This document shows positions 53,760 through 62,864 of a stretch of 64,000 bases of DNA, in pieces. The notes under the pieces were generated by a model. The model had not been told where the DNA came from. It worked only from the letters and a program-made list of their open reading frames with translations, and searched no databases. The DNA is from Ceratobasidium sp. AG-K. Its lineage: Eukaryota > Basidiomycota > Agaricomycetes > Cantharellales > Ceratobasidiaceae. The stretch lies in NCBI GenBank assembly GCA_037039685.1, contig JAWNGF010000013.1, positions 207,001 through 271,000 on the forward strand, read 5' to 3'. The translations under genes and the position numbers were made by a program. Position 1 is the stretch's first letter; every line of letters begins with the position of its first letter.

Positions 53760-55763
53760 ATGTCTATTCAAGAGGATGGAGGATCACGTCCCGCATCCAC
53801 CATATCAACAAGAAGAGGACCCAGTCGGGCAGCAAGGCCCACAGGATCACTAAACGAGCAAGATATTGCACAAACTCAAGCGGGAGGCCCCGCCCGATCA
53901 CACCCCCAAAGTCAAGCATCAATGCCAGGATCTTTCGGCATTTCCGACATAACAACTGTACAAGAGGAGGAACCCACTATCACGAATAGAGAACCAGGAG
54001 ATCTCACAAACGACCCCACTCCAGCTGTAATTCGCATTTCAACTGGAAGTCCAGGACCATCACGTCCCTTGTGGCCATCAGGGACTAGAAGACAGTTTTT
54101 TTCTCCCCAACCCGAAGCTCATGGGGGCGTGTCGCTTGTTCCCATTAGACCTCCTCCTACACCACACATTCCAAATGTCCCCACAGTCCCGCAAATTGGA
54201 GGAACTATCACCAACGCAGGACCGATCCCAATGGCTTCCCAGCCAGTTACACCAGCGATTCCAGCACCACCATATGTCCCACAGGGTTACTCCCAGCAAT
54301 CAGCTCCGGTACAGCAAAGCGCCGGTGATCCAGGAAGTTCAAGTTCAAGTTCCAGCTCTAGCAGCAGAACTGTAATCAGTAACCTAGACGACCTGGACGA
54401 CCTTCTAGAAGGAAGACACAACGCCACCCTTAGGGTTATAGACGAAATGAGGGTCACTATAGATCGAAGGCTTAGTGGTCTAGAACAAGCCACACAAGTT
54501 CTAGCAAACAACCAGCAAATCTTTAATGACTCCATCAATACCCTACAAGGAACCTTGACGGACATTCTGAACTCGGCAAGAAATGGCGAACATAATTCCT
54601 TTCTAGTCGGTCAAGACGTAACCCGCCTTCGAAATGAAGTTACCAATACCCAAGGACTAGTGAATAATGTACGCGAAGAGCTCAACACTACCAGACAAGG
54701 ACAACTCGAATGGAATGAGGCAGTAACGCAAGGACTAGAAACCTTACGACAGGAAGGAGCCTCTTTCACTAACAAAATCACGGAAGTTCAAGAAGCTATA
54801 AACAACATGCAAGAGGAAATGGACGAAGCATCTCTGCACGGGATCCCCTCTAGGCGATCAAATTCTCCACCGCATCCAGACGCAGAATCTACCAGGATCG
54901 ACGAATTAGAATTAAGAATCCAACGACTAACCGAGAACCCAAACATCGGTAGCGGATCACGTCGTCCCAAGGTGACTCGCCCAGAATCCTTTGACGGAAA
55001 GAAAGGAGAAGGCGCTGAGATGTTCATCACGCAAATGGAAAGTTATTTTGTACGTCTAGGCGATCAATACACTTCCGATGAGGAAAGGATCCGCAAAGCC
55101 CTAGCAAACTTCAAATCCGAGAACAAGGCCGCCACTCACTGGGCACAAGTTCTCTTACGATCGCTTAACCAAGGAGAAATTAACCAAAGTCTCGCCTCAT
55201 GGGAAGGTTTCAAAGCACACTTCATGGAACAATTTAGTGACCCCAACAAAAAGGCAAAAGCCGAAATCGATATCAGGAAATGCAAGCAGAACAATTCGGT
55301 AGCAAACTATGCTTCTGAATTCCGTTACTTATTGGTCGACGTCAACTGGGGACAGGAAGCACTGATCAACCAATTCAAGGAAGGACTGAAGCCTGAAGTA
55401 AAAACCGAACTAGCTCGATTCGAATTAACCCTGATTAACGAGGACGGAACGGAGCGAGAGCTGTCCCTTGACCGATGGATCTCAATTGCAATCTCTATTG
55501 ACCAGAAATTGCAACAAATCAAGGGCTCTACAGGAAAGAAGACAACCCAACCAACCGCTAACGGACAACCCTCCTCTACAAAACGGCTTCCCGACAAAAT
55601 TTACAAAGCAAGGATAGCAACCAACCGCTGCCTAAAGTGCGGACAGGAAGGACACCGCTCATTCAAGTGCCCGTCCAAGGAATGGATAACGACGGAACCT
55701 AGCGTTAAAGGAAGGGAGGCAACAATCGTAGAAGACTCGGGAAAAGAAGGGGTCTCCCTCTAA
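53760..55763 (+). CDS. gag: gag polyprotein of chromovirus A, 667 aa
   Basis: Starts at ATG 53760 (MSIQEDGGSRP), 23 bases after the LTR, and ends at TAA 55761-55763. The N-terminal third is Pro/Ser-rich and disordered with a Ser run. A helical region follows (NLDDLDDLLEGRHNATLRVI, LDTLQ-like heptads), then the retrotransposon gag core (THWAQVLLRSLNQGE, NWGQEALINQFKEGLKPEVK), and a zinc knuckle CX2CX4HX4C starting at Cys624 (CLKCGQEGHRSFKC) that binds RNA. Gag forms the virus-like particle in the cytoplasm. The last codons overlap pol and contain the slippery site. Confidence 0.95.
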   Translation: MSIQEDGGSRPASTISTRRGPSRAARPTGSLNEQDIAQTQAGGPARSHPQSQASMPGSFGISDITTVQEEEPTITNREPGDLTNDPTPAVIRISTGSPGPSRPLWPSGTRRQFFSPQPEAHGGVSLVPIRPPPTPHIPNVPTVPQIGGTITNAGPIPMASQPVTPAIPAPPYVPQGYSQQSAPVQQSAGDPGSSSSSSSSSSRTVISNLDDLDDLLEGRHNATLRVIDEMRVTIDRRLSGLEQATQVLANNQQIFNDSINTLQGTLTDILNSARNGEHNSFLVGQDVTRLRNEVTNTQGLVNNVREELNTTRQGQLEWNEAVTQGLETLRQEGASFTNKITEVQEAINNMQEEMDEASLHGIPSRRSNSPPHPDAESTRIDELELRIQRLTENPNIGSGSRRPKVTRPESFDGKKGEGAEMFITQMESYFVRLGDQYTSDEERIRKALANFKSENKAATHWAQVLLRSLNQGEINQSLASWEGFKAHFMEQFSDPNKKAKAEIDIRKCKQNNSVANYASEFRYLLVDVNWGQEALINQFKEGLKPEVKTELARFELTLINEDGTERELSLDRWISIAISIDQKLQQIKGSTGKKTTQPTANGQPSSTKRLPDKIYKARIATNRCLKCGQEGHRSFKCPSKEWITTEPSVKGREATIVEDSGKEGVSL

Positions 55764-55780
55764 CTGTGTGTGGAGAGACC
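55739..55780 (+). promoter_or_regulatory. Programmed -1 ribosomal frameshift signal
   Basis: Slippery heptamer G GGA AAA at 55739-55745 in the gag frame, a 5-nt spacer, then a stem 55751-55758 (GGTCTCCC) pairing with 55772-55780 (GGAGAGACC, one bulged A) around a 13-nt loop that includes the gag stop. A -1 slip leads directly into the pol frame. The same heptamer, phase and hairpin are present in copy B. Confidence 0.75.
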
Positions 55781-58700
55781 AAGAAGCCGGCAACGGAAAC
55801 AATGTACTTTAGAGCGACAAATGAATCTACCATTGTTTACGCGAACGTTGCTGGAATCACAGAACCTATCCCAACCCTCATCGATTCTGGAGCATCAAAA
55901 AACTTCCTGGACATTTCGTGGGCTTGGTCCAACAACATTCCACTCATGGAACTCTCCACTCCTAGAAAAGTAATTGGTATCCAAGGGAAAGAACTCTCTC
56001 ACCAAATACGTTTCAAAGCAAAGCTGGAACTAGAAGTAGAGGGAAGAACCTTCAAACAAATCTTCTTCGCTATGCCCACTGGAGAAACGAAACTTATCCT
56101 AGGATTGGAATGGTTAGAAGAATCGAACCCTGTCATTGATTGGAAAACAAAGCACATATCTTGGCGGACAGAAGCCATTCAAGCAAGGACGGCCTCAATA
56201 GACAACCTGCCCAAAGAATTCAAGGAATTTGCCGACGTCTTCAGCGAAGAAAAATTCAAGAGAATCCCGGATCATCGCCCATACAACTGTGCCATCGACT
56301 TCAAGGAAGGAGCTGAACTTCCAAAACCAGCCAGACCTATCCCACTTTCTCCAGCGGAATCTATTGCTCTAAGAGAATACCTGGATGAAGAAATCGCGGC
56401 AGGAAAGATTCGACCAAGCAAATCACCCATTGCATCACCTTGTTTCTTTGTCAAAAAACCTATCGATCCAAAAAATCCAGCGGCAGTTCGCCAACTACGA
56501 CTCGTCCAAGACCTCAGAGGAGTAAACGCCATTACAAAGGATGACAGATTCCCAATGCCCCTAATGGAAGACCTCCTGGATAAAATCAAGGACGCAAAGA
56601 TTTTCTCCAAGATCGATCTACGCATGGGTTTCAACAATATCAGAATTAGGGAAGGCGACGAATGGAAGACAGCTTTCAGAACAAAAGAAGGGCTGTTCAA
56701 ATACGTCGTCATGCCTTTCGGACTAAAGAACGCGCCCGCCATCTTCCAAAGATATATGAATCACATTTTCCATGATCTTATCAACGTATGCGTCATAGTA
56801 TACATTGACGACATCCTAGTCTTCTCTAAGGACAGAAGCCAACATACCGTGGATGTCAGAAAAGTACTGAAGATCTTGCTGGAGGAAAATCTTTTTGCAA
56901 AGCTTCCAAAATGCGAATTCTTCGTCACCAAATTGACATATACTGGACTTGGAATCAGCGATTCAGGCATCTCTATGGAGGAAGAAAAAGTAAAAGCTAT
57001 AAAGGAATGGAAGGAACCAAGAACAGTCAAGCAAGTTCAGGCATTCCTAGGATTTGCAAATTTTTACCGAAGATTTGTACCGAACTTCAGCCGATTAGCA
57101 AAACCCCTGACAACCTTGACAAGAAAGGAAAACAAATGGGAATGGGGAAACGATCAGCAGGAAGCATTCTTGGCCCTAAAAACAGAAATCAGCAAGGAAC
57201 CCACTCTACGCCATCCAAACCCTGACAAACCCTTTTTCCTGGAAACAGACGCAAGTGGAGTAGCAATGGGAGCAATCTTGTCGCAAAGACAAGACGATGG
57301 CTACTTGCACCCTATTGCTTTCCTTTCAAAGTCTTTCAACGAGGCTCAACTCAACTACGATGTCCACGATAAAGAACTTATGGCTATCATAGAATCTTTA
57401 ACACATTGGAGGCTATACCTTGAAGGAACAAGGGACCCTATCACCATCTACACCAATCATAGGAACCTACAATTCTGGAAGGAAGCAAGAACGTTCAACC
57501 GTCGACACGCAAGATGGCACCAATTGCTTGCTTCCTATAACTTTGACATCATATACCGCCCTGGCATCCTGTCATCAAAGCCAGACCTGTTGTCAAGACG
57601 GTCAGACCATGAAGATATCCCGACGCCTGAACAAGTTATGATATCCATTGAAAGGTTCAAAGGATTCATGGGACAGGTAGACACAAACATCATAGAAACT
57701 ATCAAGGAGGCTCAGGAAACAGATGAGGGATTGGCACAAATCAAAGAAATCTGCAAATCAAGGGAAACGTTACCAAAAACCCTTCAACACAGCGCAAAAG
57801 ATTATGATTTCAAGGAGGGACTATTATGGTTCAAAGGAAGGATCTACGTACCAGAGGATAAGGAATCCAGACTGGCCATCATGCGAGTTCATCACGACTC
57901 AAAGATCGCAGGACACCAAGGACAGGCTAGAACACTGGAACTAATATCAAGAAGGTACTTCTGGCCAGGGATGAAGCAAAGCATAAACAGATACGTGGAA
58001 TCCTGCGAAACCTGCCAGCGGACAAAGGGATTGAAGTCAATAGTCCCGATCAAGCCTCTGGAGATTCCAAAAGGACCGTGGGAAGACATAGCGTTCGACT
58101 TCGTGGTGAAGTTACCAAAATCCAGAGGATCAGATAGCATCTTAGTGGTGGTGGACCGATTCTCAAGAATGGCGCACTTCATACCCTGCAAAGAATCTCA
58201 CACGGCAAGCGACCTTGCAAATCTTTTTATCACAAATGTTTGGAAACTGCACGGTTTCCCAAAGAGCACGATCTCAGACCGAGGGTCCACTTTCAATTCC
58301 AAACTTATGAAAGCCATTTATGAGAAAATCGGAACTAGCCCAGGTTTCAGTACTGCCTACCACCCCCAAACAGATGGAATAACGGAGAGAATCAATCAAT
58401 GGATGGAAGGCTGGCTACGATCGTTTGTCAACTACCGGCAGGATGATTGGGCGGACTTATTACCGATTGCGGAGTTCAGCTATAATCTACAGAAGCATCG
58501 CGTAACAGGTAGTTCCCCTTTCGAAATCATCTACGGAAAGGAACCACTGTGGAACATCTCAGCGGAAGAATCTGCGGTTCCAGAAGCAAACAACATCACA
58601 GGAAAATGGTGTAAAATCCATGACGAAGCAATTGCATCTATGGAAACCCAAAGGCTCCCAGGAGAAGAGCCAAAGAACAAGTACCAAGAAGGAGATCTAG

Positions 58701-59680
58701 TATGGCTACTGGGAAAAAACATTCAAACAAAAAGACCTTCAAAGAAACTGGACAGCAAAAAGCACGGGCCATTTATCGTGAAGCGACAGATAGGATCACA
58801 CGCGTATGAGCTTGATTTGCCAGCAACAATGAGGGTGCACCCTGTTTTCCACATCGATTTGCTCAGCCCTTACAAGGGAGACACCGAATTTAGCCGCAAC
58901 CAACCCCGACCACCGCCGATCATAACAGAAGAAGGAGAAGAAGAATACGAAGTAGAGAAGATCGTGGACTGGAAGAAGACAAAGGACGGCCTTTTTTACA
59001 GGGTCAGATGGAAGGGTTATGGAAGTGAAGAAGACACAGAACAAAGGGCGGAAGATTTTGGTCACCTTTCAAAGATCATCAAGGACCTTCTACGCCGACA
59101 CCCCGAAGCTCCCACACCATCTAACTACGCTCCAGGGAAGATAAAAGGCAGGAGGAGTGAGACGGGTAGTGTCACTTGCAAAACTTGCTACTATTCCAAG
59201 AAACACCACCAACTCCACGCTTTAAATCTCTTTTGCCCTCTACAATGCCTGCTGTCACCCGCTCCACCATCGCCAACAACCTCACCCGCGTCCTCGAAGG
59301 ACCTGCCTTCGCCACGGCAAGGATCCTCGACTCCGGAGCTGCCCTCTACGTCTTCAAGAGGTCGCAACAAGGCTCTGGAAGGATGCACTTCAGGGCCTCG
59401 GACGATATCCTCCACTCAGACCTGGGGGAATTCCAGTGGGTTGGGAAAAAATGGCCGACACGCATGCAGCTCCTACGAAAGGACATATTCGTCTGTCGAG
59501 GGTGCGCCGCCTTCCAGGTCTCGGAGGTCGTCCTCCTCTCCACCCACATGCTCGGAGTGGTCGAATGGGGACAAGAAGGAGCGTACTCGAGCGAGTGGGT
59601 ACCAGGTTACGACGGAAGGCAGCCAACGCTCCGACCTAGATGGAACGATGCCTGGGACGCCAACTACAAAAAGGACCTGA
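55745..59680 (+). CDS. pol: pol polyprotein of chromovirus A
   Basis: About 1,311 residues after the -1 frameshift; the frame opens at 55709 and has no ATG near its start, so it is made as Gag-Pol. Order: aspartic protease (LIDSGASKNF), reverse transcriptase (VMPFGLKNAP; YIDD at 56801-56812), RNase H (FLETDASGVAMGAILS), integrase with HHCC (HHDSKIAGHQGQ ... CETCQRTKG) and the DDE core at Asp 58097, Asp 58277 and Glu 58385 (35 residues between the last two), then a chromodomain near 58946-59060 (EYEVEKIVDW, FYRVRWKGYGSEEDTE). All catalytic motifs are present. The last ~145 residues overlap ORF3 in another frame. Confidence 0.96.
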   Translation, partial: RRGLPLTVCGETKKPATETMYFRATNESTIVYANVAGITEPIPTLIDSGASKNFLDISWAWSNNIPLMELSTPRKVIGIQGKELSHQIRFKAKLELEVEGRTFKQIFFAMPTGETKLILGLEWLEESNPVIDWKTKHISWRTEAIQARTASIDNLPKEFKEFADVFSEEKFKRIPDHRPYNCAIDFKEGAELPKPARPIPLSPAESIALREYLDEEIAAGKIRPSKSPIASPCFFVKKPIDPKNPAAVRQLRLVQDLRGVNAITKDDRFPMPLMEDLLDKIKDAKIFSKIDLRMGFNNIRIREGDEWKTAFRTKEGLFKYVVMPFGLKNAPAIFQRYMNHIFHDLINVCVIVYIDDILVFSKDRSQHTVDVRKVLKILLEENLFAKLPKCEFFVTKLTYTGLGISDSGISMEEEKVKAIKEWKEPRTVKQVQAFLGFANFYRRFVPNFSRLAKPLTTLTRKENKWEWGNDQQEAFLALKTEISKEPTLRHPNPDKPFFLETDASGVAMGAILSQRQDDGYLHPIAFLSKSFNEAQLNYDVHDKELMAIIESLTHWRLYLEGTRDPITIYTNHRNLQFWKEARTFNRRHARWHQLLASYNFDIIYRPGILSSKPDLLSRRSDHEDIPTPEQVMISIERFKGFMGQVDTNIIETIKEAQETDEGLAQIKEICKSRETLPKTLQHSAKDYDFKEGLLWFKGRIYVPEDKESRLAIMRVHHDSKIAGHQGQARTLELISRRYFWPGMKQSINRYVESCETCQRTKGLKSIVPIKPLEIPKGPWEDIAFDFVVKLPKSRGSDSILVVVDRFSRMAHFIPCKESHTASDLANLFITNVWKLHGFPKSTISDRGSTFNSKLMKAIYEKIGTSPGFSTAYHPQTDGITERINQWMEGWLRSFVNYRQDDWADLLPIAEFSYNLQKHRVTGSSPFEIIYGKEPLWNISAEESAVPEANNITGKWCKIHDEAIASMETQRLPGEEPKNKYQEGDLVWLLGKNIQTKRPSKKLDSKKHGPFIVKRQIGSHAYELDLPATMRVHPVFHIDLLSPYKGDTEFSRNQPRPPPIITEEGEEEYEVEKIVDWKKTKDGLFYRVRWKGYGSEEDTEQRAEDFGHLSKIIKDLLRRHPEAPTPSNYAPGKIKGRRSETGSVTCKTCYYSKKHHQLHALNLFCPLQCLLSPAPPSPTTSPASSKDLPSPRQGSSTPELPSTSSRGRNKALEGCTSGPRTISSTQTWGNSSGLGKNGRHACSSYERTYSSVEGAPPSRSRRSSSSPPTCSEWSNGDKKERTRASGYQVTTEGSQRSDLDGTMPGTPTTKRT

Positions 59681-60009
59681 GCGACTGGAGGATGGAGAGG
59701 GGCAGATACCAGAAGGAAAAAGTTGAATGGGAACCCTACTGGTGGAGGAAGGAGGAGACTGACGTGTCGGAATGGAAGGAGGTAGAGCCCGATGTGCAAC
59801 AATGGGATGAGGAGTTTGTGGAGGCCCAGGAAAGGGTTTTGGACTGGTCCAAGGCGGACTGGACGAAGGAAGAGACTTGGGAGGAATGGGAGAAGTTCTC
59901 GGACGAACCGGGAAATACCATCTTCAATCCCATCGACCTGACCTTGGAGGAGGAGGAGGGGTTGGAGGAGTATATGCTGAAGAAGGAAAAGGACTGCGCA
60001 GTGCAGTAG
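59245..60009 (+). CDS. ORF3 of chromovirus A, 254 aa, unknown function
   Basis: ATG 59245 to TAG 60007-60009, in the -1 frame relative to pol and overlapping its last 436 bases. It has the same start and length as in copies A2 and B. The protein begins MPAVTRSTIANNLTRVLEGP, has a CRGC motif in FVCRGCAAFQVSEVVLL, repeated Trp pairs (WNDAWDANYKKDLSDW, WEPYWW) and an acidic end (NPIDLTLEEEEGLEEYM). It has no signal peptide or membrane span. It may be translated by re-initiation, internal initiation or from a spliced RNA; none of these is shown. Not recognised. Confidence 0.8.
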   Translation: MPAVTRSTIANNLTRVLEGPAFATARILDSGAALYVFKRSQQGSGRMHFRASDDILHSDLGEFQWVGKKWPTRMQLLRKDIFVCRGCAAFQVSEVVLLSTHMLGVVEWGQEGAYSSEWVPGYDGRQPTLRPRWNDAWDANYKKDLSDWRMERGRYQKEKVEWEPYWWRKEETDVSEWKEVEPDVQQWDEEFVEAQERVLDWSKADWTKEETWEEWEKFSDEPGNTIFNPIDLTLEEEEGLEEYMLKKEKDCAVQ

Positions 60010-60039
60010 AGTCCGTTCAGATCCCCCAAACGGACTCTT

Positions 60040-60048
60040 AGGGGGGAG
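60040..60048 (+). promoter_or_regulatory. Polypurine tract of chromovirus A
   Basis: AGGGGGGAG three bases before the 3' LTR. It is the plus-strand primer site for reverse transcription and is kept in copies A2 and B. Confidence 0.85.
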
Positions 60049-60051
60049 TAA

Positions 60052-60506
60052 TGTCGTGAGCTAGCTCACTCCATCGGTCTCGCCCGTTGTCTCGCCCGCC
60101 TGTCTCTTTCTTTACGTTATGTTCCCGTTTCCGTTTGCCGCGTTGCCACCTTCTTGTGGTTATTCTGTTACACTGTGTAACGCGGCTGTGCTTTGTACGA
60201 GTCATGTCTGTTCATACAGCATGACTCACATGGACACTCCTGACTGGTAGACTGTATGACTCGTATGGCTGCGCATTGTATGACTCGGCCACTTGGTGAA
60301 TATATATAGAGGACCAACAAGCCTGGTAACCCCAGCTTGTTTTGTCTCGTCAAAACATCCCCTCTGAGTGACACTTAGAACCACCCCTACCCTCAAGAGC
60401 CTACAGACGCTTAAGTGTGTTGCGGTTCAAGAGGTCACTTAGGTCTTAGTGCCGTCCACTCTCCATCGCGGCTTGTCTCATAGCCACCAAGAAGAAGCTT
60501 ACGACA
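60052..60506 (+). repeat. 3' LTR of chromovirus A
   Basis: 455 bp, TGTCGTGAGC to CTTACGACA, nearly identical to the 5' LTR. The right flank ATCAT is the target duplication. Confidence 0.95.
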
Positions 60507-62446
60507 ATCATGCAGCCCAAATCTTTGCATAGATCCCCAACAAGGGCCCACATCACCGAGTCAATCTGGTAGGTTTCTTTACCATTGTCAATGCTGTTAA
60601 AGTCATTGGTCCATAATTCGACAAGCTGAGGGATTAAGTTAATCCAGACCATATGCATTACCTTGACGGGGAATGATGCCGGAATACTGATTGACAAGAG
60701 TTTAGCAAGCAAGGTGACACCTTTGACACCATAGGTTGTCGCCAGTCTGGAGCATGTGTGCTCATTTGGTGTTTGGAGTACCTTGTACCCTTGCTCCACG
60801 GTCTCTGTATGCGTTTGGAGAGGTAAGTCCAAAGGGTTTGTTGTCGTTCCGTCGGGTCGATGCAAGGGACAATACATATGCGTGCCTCCCTTGGCAGTCT
60901 GACCAGAAATCGCCTCGTGCATACAGAATCGGCAAGGTAACTTAGTGTTATGACCCAGGAATTCAAGTACCTTGGTGATTGCTGGTATGTCGCCAAAGAC
61001 CGCCAGAAGATGTGCACGTAGTAAAAAAACCTCTTCATGGAGCATATCAACAGCTTTGACTCCTGTGGCTAATTCGATTAGTTCGTCGATTAGGGGCTGT
61101 AGGAAAGAATTGATGTCCTTAGGGGAATGTGGGCCAGGTATCACGCCGACACATATGATGTTCTCAAGGAGATTTCGTATTTTGGGCGGAAAATTGTAGT
61201 TTATCAGGATTATTGCCCAACAAGTATTTTTTTGACGCTTGAAGGGACAAAGGCCGTCGATCGAAAGGCCAAATGCAAGCTCCTGGCGGTCCTGAAAGTG
61301 ATAGTAGGCCTGTTTCTCATCGTTTATTGTCACCTTGGTACGTTTCAGTTTTTCATATTGTGTGCCAGCAAAAATTTCGTCTATATCGCCCGATCGTTGA
61401 TAGTTTGCATGGTAATTGAGCTTCTTGCAGGTTGATTTATTACAAAATAGTGCAAGAACTTGGGGAATGGCGGGAACATAGGACAATATAGAGTATGGTT
61501 GGCTGGCGGGATTCAGTCGAGGGGCTTTGCAGTAAGGGCATTCCTGTAAGTCACCTAGATAGCCAGTATAACAGATGTAAGAGTTCTTGCAGCAATGATA
61601 TTTGACGGGTGACAGTGCAGAAAGGGACAGCATCTGTGCACGCACCAATTTAAGCGATCATAAACTTCCATGGGACCGTTTGTGGATGAACGCATCTTGC
61701 ATTGCTTTGTAACTATGTACAGTTGGCTTATGCTGGACTATGAATTTAAATGAAAGTATATCGTCTAAGATATCTGGGGTAATTGAAAGTGACGCTAAAT
61801 ATTATAAAACTTAGCTAGACTAGTATCAAGCGTGCAAAGCAACTCACCGTTCTTTGCTGCATCTAATGTGAACCCTGCCTGCAGTCGCACCTCAGGGGAA
61901 AGACCGCCCGTTGCTGGATTATATCCTTTGTTTCCCGGGTTCGATGCGTCGGATCCAGGGTGTCCAACAGTCGACGCTGAATCGCTGTCGGAGAGGTTGG
62001 TTGAGTTCGTTATAGTTTGATTGCCAAACTCCGTATGTGGATGGGCACGCATTACCTGTGCCCAGACATGTGTCAGATCAACTGCCGGTATAGGATCTGG
62101 CTCTGGCAACTCGTAGGTGATAGGGAATGGTGGATCTGGGGGTCCGGGGGAGCTATTGAACATTGGGTGCATGCCCGGCTTGGACTGAGCAACAGCAGAT
62201 CCACGATGCGCGTTGAGCGATTCTCTACTAGATAAACGTCGACGAAAGCTCTTGCTGGATTCATGTATATTAGCAAAATAAATATTAGTTTATAGTCAAG
62301 CGGGCTGCTCACCGTATCCTTGCCAGATGCTCATCCAAACTGGGACGCTTTTTTTGCCAGATTCCCTGAAGGTGATGCTTCCGTGTCTCAGTTGTGACTG
62401 GCTTAGTGCACCTGCCGCATGGGCAGGGCACTTTCTGTTTTCCCAT
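60507..62446 (-). pseudogene. Tnp2-family (CACTA-like) transposase, N-terminal half
   Basis: Exon 1 62446-62313 begins MGKQKVPCPCGRCTKPVTTE, a short Cys-rich start. After an intron, an exon at about 62260-61850 carries MHPMFNSSPGPPDPPFPITY. The long exon 61790-60507 holds the Tnp2 core: KYHCCKNSYICYTGYLGDLQ, ECPYCKAPRLN, LAFGLSIDGLCPFKRQKNTC, GVIPGPHSPKDINSFLQPLI, FLGHNTKLPCRFC. There is an in-frame TGA (near 61652) just before VRAQMLSLSALSPVKYHCC. The gene continues at 53282 beyond chromovirus A. Such transposases move CACTA elements; this copy is dead. Confidence 0.8.
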
Positions 62447-62864
62447 TGTCGCGGCGGAGGGTGTATGCAAGGGAGGCGGAAATTTTTGGGTTGTGGCGGC
62501 GGGTCGCCACTTAAGCACCGGTGGGTGTATATATACAAGCCGGTTCTGTGCGCGCATCCCCCCTTGCTCCCAACCACCCCCTTGCTCCTGACACCCGTTG
62601 TTCAACCGCCTCCAATTGATTCGGCACATTATTTAACTCAAGGTAATTCTCCTTCCTTGTTCTAAATATATGGTTTTTGTCACTTACTCTGAACCACCAT
62701 CTACCCCGACATAGCATTCATTTGGCACTTGCCTGCCGAATCCCCCATTCTCAAATTCTTTTGTCATAACTGGTATGTAAAAGATCTCCTTACATGTTAT
62801 CTAGTCATTTGACACGCTCTGATGCATCTGTTCACACATTTATCTTATTTATAGTGCATTTATC

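Larger units (their letters stand above)
53283..60506 (+). mobile_element. Ty3/gypsy chromovirus A, apparently intact
   Basis: 7,224 bp with two 455-bp LTRs that differ at about three positions by eye, so the insertion is recent. The flanks are ATCGT and ATCAT, a 5-bp duplication with one later G-to-A change. Contents in order: LTR, self-complementary primer-binding site, uninterrupted gag (667 aa), a -1 frameshift signal, uninterrupted pol, ORF3 (254 aa), polypurine tract, LTR. It lies inside a Tnp2 transposase gene. Type: Tf1/sushi-like chromovirus. Confidence 0.96.
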
